Origin: CAWJFJ01 sp963800065
Lineage (GTDB): Bacteria; Actinomycetota; Acidimicrobiia; Acidimicrobiales; UBA8190
NCBI GenBank assembly: GCA_963800065.1
Contig: CAWCZO010000007.1
Location: 186,001 to 250,000, forward strand
Direction: 5' to 3'
DNA length: 64,000 bases
The notes beneath the pieces are model-generated. The model saw only the letters and a list, made by a program, of their open reading frames with translations, was not told the origin of the DNA and did no database searches. The position numbers and the translations under genes are program-made. The number at the start of each line of letters is the position of its first letter. The stretch's first letter is position 1. This document shows positions 25,592-32,882 of this stretch, one piece after another.

Positions 25592-26005
25592 GACTACTCC
25601 TCTCGTCCGTGAGATGGCCCGGTGGGCCTGGTGCGGCGGAACCCCCCCACACCCTCCTTGTGCGCACTTCCTTGCGCGCAAGGTCTCCAATCGGCAGGTG
25701 GGGCAAAAAGCTGAAGTGCCTGATCGACATCCCGACCGGCGGCCGCCCGCACGCCTGAAGGGGGGCAAGCGGCGGGAGGGCGGTGCTCAGGCGATCGGAT
25801 GGCCGGACAACCTCCGCCCAACGATCGGTTGTCCTCTACACCTATTGGCGACGGTCACGATCAGTGGCGGGGAACGGCGGTGCCCGGTGCCCGGCGCTCA
25901 CCCCGGATCGGGGCCGGCGGCCGGCATGAGCGGCGAGGGTGACGGCGCCCTGGCTAGCATTCCTGCTGGGAGGCGGCTGGGGGGCCGCTCAGAGGGGCGG
26001 TCCCG
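25592..26005. other. Divergent intergenic region upstream of the two surface-protein genes
   Basis: 414 bp without a convincing gene. It separates the SipW-type substrate gene (minus) from the repeat propeller gene (plus). It contains a palindromic CTTGCGCGCAAGG at 25672-25684 and TAGCAT at 25954-25959 as a possible -10 for the plus-strand gene. Long 5' leaders are likely on both sides; I could not match a known riboswitch. Confidence 0.45.
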
Positions 26006-28801
26006 ATGCTCAGGCGGCTTCGACGGTTCCAGTTGATGGCGGGCGCCCTGATCGCGCTGACGGGGTCGGTGTTGCTTGTCACGGTGCCCTCCGCCACCGT
26101 CGCCTCGGCCGGGACCGGGTGGTCGGGGCCCACGACCGTGGACGACTCTTCGCCCGTGGTCGTCGACGCCGTCTCCTGCCCCACCACCACTTTCTGCGCC
26201 GGGGTCAACAGCGCCCAGGACGAGGCGACCGTCTACAACGGATCGGACTGGTCGGCCCAGACGACCTACGAAGGGACGGGACCCTCCACCAGCGCTGTCT
26301 CGTGCGTCTCTTCGACCTTCTGCGTGGCCACCGACAGCAGCGGCAACGCCATCTTCTACAACGGACACTCCTGGTCGGTCGTGGCCGCCGGTTTCGACAT
26401 GTCGTCGATCTCCTGCGTGTCGTCGTCGTTCTGCATGGGAGTCACCGAGGGGGCGAGCGCCGGCGACGCCGTTCTGTACAACGGGGCGACGTGGACACCG
26501 GCTGTGATCGATTCCGGTGTCGACCTCTGGTCGGTGTCGTGCCCCACAACCTCGTTCTGTGAGGCCTTCGACAACAACGGAAATGCCTTCGCCTTCAACG
26601 GCGCCTCGTGGACCTCGCAGGGCAACGTCGACTCCAACCCCGCGGTAGGGATACCCTGGATCGAGGTGTCGTGCACCGTCACCGGGGGGACCCTCTGTGC
26701 CATGGTGGATGGGTGGGGCTCCGGCTTCCACTACAACGGCGTGACATGGACCGCCGACGGCGACCTGAACGCCTCCCATTACTTCACCTCGGTGTCGTGT
26801 GCCAGTGCCTCCTTCTGTGCCGCAGTGGACAGCGGCGGCGGGACGTGGATCTACACCGGAACGGGCTGGACGGGCTTCCCTCCCGAAGGGGGCCATCCGT
26901 ATTTCAACTCGGTGTCGTGCCCCCAGGGCAGTTCCTTCTGCGTGGCCGTCGACAACGAGGGCACGTACTTCGTGACGACAAACGCCGAGACGTCCTGGTC
27001 TGGGGAGGGGTTGACCAGTGACAGCGCCCCCACCGGGATCCTGACCGTGTCGTGCGCCACGTCGGCCTTCTGTGTCACCGGCGACCCATTGGGCAACACC
27101 GCCACCTACAGCGGTGACAAATGGGGTTCTGCCGAGAGCATCGACGACAACGCCCTCAACTCCGTGTCGTGTCCGACGGCGACGTTCTGCGCGGCGGTCG
27201 ATGATGCCGGTCAGGTCGTCACCTTTGACGGTTCGAGCTGGTCCGCGCCCGACAATATCGTCGGTACCAACATGTTGTCGGTGTCCTGCGCCAGCGCCGA
27301 TTCGTGCGTGGCCATCGACAATGCCGGAGACGCCCTGCTGTACAACGGATCGACGTGGACCGACAACTCCGAGGTCGATGGGAGTCAGCTGGTGGGTGTG
27401 TCGTGTGCACCGGGCACCGCCTTCTGTGCCGCCATCGACAACGTCGGGAATATCATCACCACCACCGACGGGGGAACGGGCAGCTGGGCGAGCTATTCGA
27501 CCGGCGCCGGATCGCTGGCCTCGGTATCGTGTTCCACCGCCAGCTTCTGCGTGGTGGTGAGCGGTGAAGGCGACGCGTTGACCACCGACAACGGTGGCAG
27601 CACGTGGTCGAGCCCCGACGACATCGACCCTGGTCAAGCGTTGAATTCGGTGTCGTGCGCCACGCAGAACTTCTGCACGGCCGTGGACGACGCCGGCAAC
27701 GCCCTGCTCACCGACAACGGCGCCGGCTCCTGGTCCAGCGCCGACATCGACGGCGGCCAGCCCCTCGCCTCGGTGTCGTGCACCTCGCCCACCTTCTGCG
27801 TGGCCGTGGACAGCGACGGCAACGCCCTGCTCTACACCCCACCTTCCCCGCCGGGGCTGTACGTGAGCGTGGTGGCGCCCTACACCGGTCTCACGACCGG
27901 GAACACGGTCGTCACCATCACGGGGTCGGGCTTCACCACCCACGACGTGACGAACGTGTTCTTCGGCACCGGGACCGCCAGCGACGTCGATGTGCTGGAC
28001 AACACCACCATCACCGCCGACTCCCCTCCCGGGTCGGCCGGCACCGTGGACGTGACGGTGGCCACCACGACGGGCACCTCGGCGGTGAACTCGGCCGATC
28101 AGTTCACCTACACGGTGGCAACGGGCCAGACCCCGCAATCGTGCACCCCGAACTGCTCCCTGGCCCTCTCCACCCCCCTGGCCGCCACCACCGTGCTGGC
28201 CTCGGGCACCTCGAGCGAGGAGGGGGCAGCCCTCTACCTGTCGGTGAACGCCGGGACCCTGCCGTGCGCCGGGGCCCACGACTACACGGCGGCGGTGTCG
28301 GACCTGTCCACCAACGCCTTCGCCCCCGATGCCACCGTCACCGTGACCGAGACGATCGGGGACATACCGAGCACGAAGGGGGTGAAGGTGTGTTACGCGC
28401 CGCTAAGCGCATCGACCGGTACCTTCCTGTCCAAGTGTCACACCCACGTGGTCGCTCCCTGCCGCAAGTCCCTGAAGGAGCTCTACGGCCACGCCGGCGC
28501 GGTGGCCACCTTCGTGGTGAACGCCAACGATCCGCGCTTCTGGACGGGGATCAGCTCGCTCAAGGTGACCGGGTTCACCCCCACCCACGGCGCACCCGGC
28601 TCCATGGTGACCATTAAGGGGACCAACCTGGCCGGGGCCGTGGGCGTGAGCATCGGAGGGGCGTCGGCCCACATCGCCAAGGCCACGACCAAGGAGCTCA
28701 AGGTGACCGTGCCCTCTTCGGCGCAAACCGGCGTCTTCACGGTCACGGCCGCATCCGGATCGGTGACCTCACCCACCGCCTTCACCGTCACCGGAGGGTG
28801 A
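26006..28801 (+). CDS. Secreted 14-repeat disulfide propeller protein with C-terminal IPT/TIG domains
   Basis: 931-residue exported protein; signal peptide to about residue 36. Residues about 37-625 hold 14 copies of a 38-45-residue repeat with consensus SVSCxxxxFCxAVDxxGNxxxYNGxxWS; nearly every copy keeps the two cysteines about six residues apart. Fourteen blades would make two seven-bladed propellers. Then come an IPT/TIG domain (YVSVVAPYTGLTTGNTVVTI onward), a Cys-containing spacer of about 170 residues, and a final IPT/TIG domain (VTGFTPTHGAPGSMVTIKG onward). No membrane anchor or sortase motif is visible. Likely surface adhesion or matrix protein; a propeller enzyme is not excluded. 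Confidence 0.8.
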   Translation: MLRRLRRFQLMAGALIALTGSVLLVTVPSATVASAGTGWSGPTTVDDSSPVVVDAVSCPTTTFCAGVNSAQDEATVYNGSDWSAQTTYEGTGPSTSAVSCVSSTFCVATDSSGNAIFYNGHSWSVVAAGFDMSSISCVSSSFCMGVTEGASAGDAVLYNGATWTPAVIDSGVDLWSVSCPTTSFCEAFDNNGNAFAFNGASWTSQGNVDSNPAVGIPWIEVSCTVTGGTLCAMVDGWGSGFHYNGVTWTADGDLNASHYFTSVSCASASFCAAVDSGGGTWIYTGTGWTGFPPEGGHPYFNSVSCPQGSSFCVAVDNEGTYFVTTNAETSWSGEGLTSDSAPTGILTVSCATSAFCVTGDPLGNTATYSGDKWGSAESIDDNALNSVSCPTATFCAAVDDAGQVVTFDGSSWSAPDNIVGTNMLSVSCASADSCVAIDNAGDALLYNGSTWTDNSEVDGSQLVGVSCAPGTAFCAAIDNVGNIITTTDGGTGSWASYSTGAGSLASVSCSTASFCVVVSGEGDALTTDNGGSTWSSPDDIDPGQALNSVSCATQNFCTAVDDAGNALLTDNGAGSWSSADIDGGQPLASVSCTSPTFCVAVDSDGNALLYTPPSPPGLYVSVVAPYTGLTTGNTVVTITGSGFTTHDVTNVFFGTGTASDVDVLDNTTITADSPPGSAGTVDVTVATTTGTSAVNSADQFTYTVATGQTPQSCTPNCSLALSTPLAATTVLASGTSSEEGAALYLSVNAGTLPCAGAHDYTAAVSDLSTNAFAPDATVTVTETIGDIPSTKGVKVCYAPLSASTGTFLSKCHTHVVAPCRKSLKELYGHAGAVATFVVNANDPRFWTGISSLKVTGFTPTHGAPGSMVTIKGTNLAGAVGVSIGGASAHIAKATTKELKVTVPSSAQTGVFTVTAASGSVTSPTAFTVTGG

Positions 28802-29063
28802 GCCGCACCTCCAACGTCGCGCGAAAATTGCCCCATGACCAGGGACAATGCTCTGTGTATGACTTCGAGTGGAGAGCCTGAGACTGTATTCAAACCCTCC
28901 AAAATCGCTCCCGGAGGGCCGCGAACTCGCCCGTTCCTGACATTCTCCAGGTCATCGGCCTTCAGCGATCGCTTCCGACCGGGCTCAGGGCCAGGTTGCC
29001 GGATTCCTCTTCAAACATTCAGAGGTCGGCAATTCGAACGCCGATTGACGTGTGGCGGGTTGG
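28802..29063. other. Intergenic stretch holding repeat copy A
   Basis: Start of visibly more A/T-containing DNA. Nothing coding is convincing. Carries the 33-bp element described separately and separates the propeller gene from the convergent copper-enzyme gene. Confidence 0.4.
28871..28903. repeat. Dispersed 33-bp repeat, copy A
   Basis: GGAGAGCCTGAGACTG then TATTCAAACCCTCCAAA. Identical at 30 of 33 positions with copy B at 30709-30741 in the same orientation; the two flank the copper monooxygenase-like gene. The core TTCAAACCC recurs in reverse orientation at 30605-30654 and 37067-37114. Confidence 0.7.
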
Positions 29064-30287
29064 TCAGAGGGAGTCGTGGGCGTTGGGAATCGAGGTCGTG
29101 GTCCAGGCCCCTCCAAGGCACATCTCGTCTGATGACCCGTCACCCCAGGTCACGAAGTGGGGAGGGACCTTGCGCAAAATTGGCAACTTTTGAGCAAGGG
29201 TCGGATCATAGGTGCAGGTGATTTGGAGCTTGTCCCCTGTATGCACGGGGATGGGAGTCTTCAAGTTGTAGGCCTTTTGGTAATCGAAGTTGTAGTCGGG
29301 GACACTGAGAACCGTCCGGGCTTGCGGTGTCCCTGGGTTGAGGACCATCGAGAAGCTGCGGCCGAGCAGGTGCATGTGGGCTTGCGCGCGAACGATGTAA
29401 CCGCTTCTGCGGATAGGCCAGATACACGACGTCGTGTCACCCTCCGGCGGGTTCGAAGGATTGCGCCCGCAGAACTGCTCGAGGAGGTTCACCGTCTCGA
29501 CCGCGCTCGCACCGAAGCGCTGTCCCAGGTTGGCGAGCGATGCTGCCCGGTTGCAAAGCGGTCCGTTCACCCCGGTTGGACAAGGGATGTCCGGGGGAGC
29601 GAGCGCTATGAGGCCTCCAAGCGGCAAGAGTGGTGTCGAGGTCGGCACGGTGTCGAGGGTGAGCGAGTTCTGAACCGGCTTGTCACCTACGAGCAGGTTG
29701 TAGTGGACCTGCATGATCACAAGACTCCCGGCAGGAAGCTCGATCCCCGTCCCCTTCGGCAGGTCGTCGGCGCCGTGACCCGGGGCCCACACGCTCAGCC
29801 AGTGAAGACCCAAGAAGTCAGCGAGCGACGCCCCGGGCAGCCCCGGTGCCCCGAAGCACGTCCAACCCCTGTTCCCGGTGTTGGCGTTGTCTTTGAGAGC
29901 AGTCGGCGCGAGGGATGGCGGGACCAAGGCCAGGATGGCGTGGTGGTCTTCGCGACTGCCGGGAATGAACTGGCTGGTGATGATGTAGGAGTCCCGGGTG
30001 ACGTGAGGGTTGAGCAAGGTGCAGTGGTAGTCGTCGGTGCTTCCCACGTCCGCTTTGGGCGTGTAGGACGGAGACACCAGCGTGACCGTGCTCACCTGCC
30101 GGGACGCGCGCGGAGGAGATGCTGAGGAGGCGGCCACGGCGGCAGTGAGCACCGCCGCCATGAGGACCAGAGCGAAGACCCCGGCCGTGACACCTCGCCG
30201 AGAAAGCCGCCGCCGAAATCGGGTCCTAGTGGTAGTCGAACCCTGGTCGGGTGGCTCGCGTTCGGACCGTTCGTCCAGATCCGTCAT
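29064..30287 (-). CDS. PHM-like type II copper-dependent monooxygenase, membrane-anchored or secreted
   Basis: 407-residue protein with a single hydrophobic segment at about 34-54 and an extracytoplasmic two-domain body. All copper ligands of peptidylglycine hydroxylating monooxygenase have counterparts in order and spacing: His115-His116 (EDHHAIL) and His195 (MQVHYN) for the first site, His304-x-His306 (QAHMHLLG) and Met389 (SDEMC) for the second. Cys pairs could form the family disulfides. ATG 30287 has GGGGGA six nt upstream. PHM/DBH enzymes use ascorbate and O2 to hydroxylate C-H bonds; bacterial substrates are mostly unknown. It lies between direct repeats in A/T-richer DNA, suggesting acquisition. 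Confidence 0.82.
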   Translation of the reverse strand: MTDLDERSEREPPDQGSTTTRTRFRRRLSRRGVTAGVFALVLMAAVLTAAVAASSASPPRASRQVSTVTLVSPSYTPKADVGSTDDYHCTLLNPHVTRDSYIITSQFIPGSREDHHAILALVPPSLAPTALKDNANTGNRGWTCFGAPGLPGASLADFLGLHWLSVWAPGHGADDLPKGTGIELPAGSLVIMQVHYNLLVGDKPVQNSLTLDTVPTSTPLLPLGGLIALAPPDIPCPTGVNGPLCNRAASLANLGQRFGASAVETVNLLEQFCGRNPSNPPEGDTTSCIWPIRRSGYIVRAQAHMHLLGRSFSMVLNPGTPQARTVLSVPDYNFDYQKAYNLKTPIPVHTGDKLQITCTYDPTLAQKLPILRKVPPHFVTWGDGSSDEMCLGGAWTTTSIPNAHDSL

Positions 30288-30604
30288 TGTTCCCCCGTCC
30301 CTGTGCTTGGTCGTTGTCGGGGCTAGAACGCCGCAAATCGTCCCGGGACCTCTCGTTGTGCCCCAACAGGCTAACCCGGCGAAGCTCGAACCGTTCGCTG
30401 GTCCCCGCAGAAACAGAACGGGCCCACGACAGCCAACGAAGCCGCTGGCTGATCCCCCAGGCGACAGCCACGTCGACATGGAGGCTGGACTCGGCGCGTG
30501 TGTCCATGTGGCCGCGGGACCGAGAGCTTGCTCCGGGCTCTACCGCGGGCACACCAGGCGCGACTGAGGGTCGGCTCCGCATTCGCCATCAGGCCTGCTG
30601 CAAC

Positions 30605-30654
30605 TACTTCGGGGGGGTTTGAAACAGGCACATCCTCGAGTCGAGCGATCCGAC
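30605..30654. repeat. Dispersed repeat, copy C
   Basis: Begins CTTCGGGGGGGTTTGAA and continues through CATCC, GTCGA and CGATCC. Imperfectly repeated in the same orientation at 37067-37114, with shared blocks CTTCGGGGG, TTTGAA, CATCC, GTCGA, CGATCC and ACA. Copies C and D bracket the secreted-protein and SARP genes. Confidence 0.6.
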
Positions 30655-30708
30655 ATGCAATGGGGCGGTTTGCCTCGGGTCTCCGATGTCTCGCGACATC
30701 ACAAGGGC

Positions 30709-30741
30709 GGAGAGCCTAAGACAGTTTTCAAACCCTCCAAA
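30709..30741. repeat. Dispersed 33-bp repeat, copy B
   Basis: Same orientation as copy A, three mismatches (positions 10, 15 and 18 of the element). Confidence 0.7.
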
Positions 30742-31049
30742 GAGGATAAAAGACCTGCTCAGCCACTATGCAAGCGCTCCAGTATGAGCTGGAACCTGTT
30801 GCATTTGACCATCCAGGACCCGTCGATCCGAGCGATTCTCACTCCGACGGAATGCAGTGGTCGTCGCCAAACCTTTGTGCTCGGGTCTGAAGGCCTCAAG
30901 GAGCCGGCGAGCGCGCAATCCTTGGCAACGATCTGTCTGAGGGCGTGAGCCTCGTCTACGACCTGCGTCGAGACCCGTGAACAGAGGTCTCCATGACCAC
31001 GGCATAGACCCTGGTCGAACTGGCGGTGAGGTCCAGCGGGTTGGAATTG

Positions 31050-31090
31050 CCAGAAGGCCCGGTCCCGTGTCGACGGACCGGGCCTTCTGG
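31050..31090. terminator. Perfect 16-bp hairpin downstream of the secreted repeat protein
   Basis: CCAGAAGGCCCGGTCC and its exact complement with a 9-nt loop, 29 bp past the stop of the minus-strand gene. There is no T-run on either side, so it is either a U-less actinobacterial terminator or an mRNA-stabilising element. Confidence 0.65.
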
Positions 31091-31118
31091 CTACGTGGTG
31101 AACTTGATGCGATTCTTC

Positions 31119-32654
31119 CTAACAGCCCGTAGCCGACGACACGAACGTAAGTGTCACGTTTGTGCTGTTGTAAGTCACGTCGTAGCCTGAATGTGTTGCC
31201 CCGGGCGTAGGCAGACAGTTTCCAATAACAGGCCCAAAACTCCCGCTCACGCCGCCGGTCGCGTTGAGAATGTCGAACGTCTCGTTGAGCGTCGGCGTGA
31301 AGCCTGCCTGAGTGGTGATGTCCAGGTCACTGCCGTTCAGAGTCGCCGTGCTCGATCCCTGCAGGTTTCCGAACGTGGATGAACCGATGGTTGTGGCGAA
31401 CTGCGTTGATCCGGCCGCGCTCCCGAATGCGACGTAGGGACTGCTGAATGTGTCAGTACCCGTCGACGGGTCCAACTCGCCTCCAGTGCAACTGGGGACG
31501 ACATTCAGCGTCGAGGCCGTCCACGGCCCAACGATGGTGCCGGCAACGGACAAAGAGCTGAATGTTTGCCCATTGGTATAGAGAGGACCTCGGCCACTGC
31601 CGCAATCGACGTAATAGGTTCCGGCGCCGGACGTCGTGACTGTCGAGGCCAAGGTTCGGCTCCCCTGGAATTCGATGGTGGCGCCGGTGCCGACCGAATA
31701 ATTGCCCGATTGGCTTGGTGGGCTGGTTGGGCACCCCGAGGCGCTGCACGGCACGTAGAAGCAGCCGTTGGTCCCCGGGAAGCAACCACTATTCGCCGTT
31801 GCGCCAGTCACAGACACCGACCCCTCGTTATCGAAAACGTATCCGGTCTGCCCGAAACCAGCGGAGTGCGACAGAGACGTGATCGTTCCGTTGGGTTCGT
31901 TCACCACCGACGTCGTTGTCCCGTCATAGCCCGCACAAGGTCCCCAAGCCGTCGATCCTGCTACGAATTCCAGCAATCCCTCGTTTTCAAGGGTTTCGTT
32001 AGCCGACGGACCATAAGAAGGGTAGGGGACATAGCCAATACATCCGCCACCGGTCTCCAGGGTGCCCTTGTTCACAATGGTGACACCCGCAGTGAGTCCG
32101 TACGGTCCATTGTATGACCAGCCTGGCGAAATATTGGCTGTTTGGTGGGCCGGAATCGTGAGAGTTCCAGGGCCACCGATTCCACCCGCTATTGCGGTCG
32201 TCTTCCCTAGGAGCTCGAGTGATCCCGCCGCGTTATGGATCGATAGGGCCTCGTTCCCCTGTTGGTAATTGGTGATCTCCGATGAAACGGCGCCGACGAG
32301 CTCGAGGACACCGGCGGTGCCCGTCTTGTTCTGGAGCCCCGCTTTGTTGGTGAAGTCGAGCCCCAGGATCGTGCCGCTCGCATCCGTCACGGTGGGAAAG
32401 TTCTTGACCTTGAGACAGGCGTAGTCCGTCGGCCCAGGTGCATAACCTTCGGACCAATTGGTCGAAGTAGCCCAGTCGGTCCCAGTGCCGGTAGGGCCGC
32501 CTGTGAAGTTGTCGGTGCACCTGTGCTTCTTGGCGAGTGGCGAGGCCGCATTCTGATGTGTCGCTGCGCTAGCCCAGGTTGGAATGGCGAGGACGCCGCT
32601 AGCGACGATCGCCACGGTCGAAAGCGTTGCAACAAGACGTCTCGAGTTCTTCAT
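31119..32654 (-). CDS. Secreted Ser/Thr/Gly-rich beta-repeat protein
   Basis: 511-residue exported protein: signal peptide MKNSRRLVATLSTVAIVASGVLAIPTWASA, then a Cys-containing N-terminal part with DNFTGGPTGTGTDWATSTNWSEG and a long series of irregular beta repeats (GTLTIPAHQTANI, GVTIVNKGTLETGG, ETLENEGLLEFVAGST, YVFDNEGSVSVTGAT) typical of right-handed beta-helices. The C-terminus is beta-rich and ends in Cys. Excellent RBS AAGGAGGAGG. No anchor is seen. The SARP-type operator at 32716-32755 lies 62-101 bp upstream of its ATG, so it is the probable target of the neighbouring regulator. Confidence 0.7.
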   Translation of the reverse strand: MKNSRRLVATLSTVAIVASGVLAIPTWASAATHQNAASPLAKKHRCTDNFTGGPTGTGTDWATSTNWSEGYAPGPTDYACLKVKNFPTVTDASGTILGLDFTNKAGLQNKTGTAGVLELVGAVSSEITNYQQGNEALSIHNAAGSLELLGKTTAIAGGIGGPGTLTIPAHQTANISPGWSYNGPYGLTAGVTIVNKGTLETGGGCIGYVPYPSYGPSANETLENEGLLEFVAGSTAWGPCAGYDGTTTSVVNEPNGTITSLSHSAGFGQTGYVFDNEGSVSVTGATANSGCFPGTNGCFYVPCSASGCPTSPPSQSGNYSVGTGATIEFQGSRTLASTVTTSGAGTYYVDCGSGRGPLYTNGQTFSSLSVAGTIVGPWTASTLNVVPSCTGGELDPSTGTDTFSSPYVAFGSAAGSTQFATTIGSSTFGNLQGSSTATLNGSDLDITTQAGFTPTLNETFDILNATGGVSGSFGPVIGNCLPTPGATHSGYDVTYNSTNVTLTFVSSATGC

Positions 32655-32715
32655 TGTCGTCCTCCTCCTTGAAGGTGGATCACGGTTGGGATCCTCTCGG
32701 AGTGTGTCGGGCATC

Positions 32716-32755
32716 CCCTGAAGGGCCCTTGAAAGGACCTTGAAGCTGCCTCCAA
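32716..32755. promoter_or_regulatory. Four direct heptamer repeats at 11-bp spacing: candidate SARP operator
   Basis: CCCTGAA (32716), CCTTGAA (32727), CCTTGAA (32738) and CCTCCAA (32749) occur with exactly 11-bp period on the plus strand, i.e. TTCAAGG-type heptamers on the minus strand. SARP regulators bind heptamers separated by 4 bp, one helical turn apart. The site is in the divergent gap between the SARP gene and the secreted repeat-protein gene. Confidence 0.6.
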
Positions 32756-32847
32756 GCTGGGAATGGGACCGGATGGGCGCCTTGCCGGGTCGGGGCCGGG
32801 CCGAGGGTTGTCAGGGCCTCAGCATTCGAGATTGGGCAGCTCAGGGG

Positions 32848-32853
32848 TATAAT
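32848..32853 (+). promoter_or_regulatory. TATAAT -10 box of the SARP gene
   Basis: Consensus TATAAT with TTCGAG 17 bp upstream (32825-32830) as a weak -35. A start about 8 nt downstream gives a leader of roughly 20 nt to GTG 32883 with its GGGGGGAG RBS. Confidence 0.5.
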
Positions 32854-32882
32854 CTGGGCCCTCTCGTATGATGGGGGGAGCG

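Larger units (their letters stand above)
30288..31049. other. Non-coding stretch with repeat copies B and C
   Basis: About 760 bp with no gene I can support; short open frames lack RBS and family features. It contains repeat C (30605-30654) and repeat B (30709-30741), in opposite orientation and about 55 bp apart, and lies between two minus-strand genes. Confidence 0.45.

Noticed and set aside
25672..25740. Possible c-di-GMP or other riboswitch before the SipW-type substrate gene
   Set aside because: Short paired elements are present but the conserved GEMM core is not; no known class matches.
26006..28801. Tandem-repeat DNA suggesting a CRISPR array or minisatellite
   Set aside because: Repeats are at protein level, of variable length, with diverged DNA; no CRISPR-like direct repeats or cas genes in the window.
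28835..29221. Small ORF containing EPETVFKPSK, similar in translation to one at 30619-30948
   Set aside because: The similarity comes only from the shared 33-bp DNA repeat; the rest of the two frames is unrelated, so the repeat is the feature, not a protein.
30226..30631. Short overlapping frames upstream of the copper enzyme
   Set aside because: No RBS, no family similarity, mutually overlapping on both strands.
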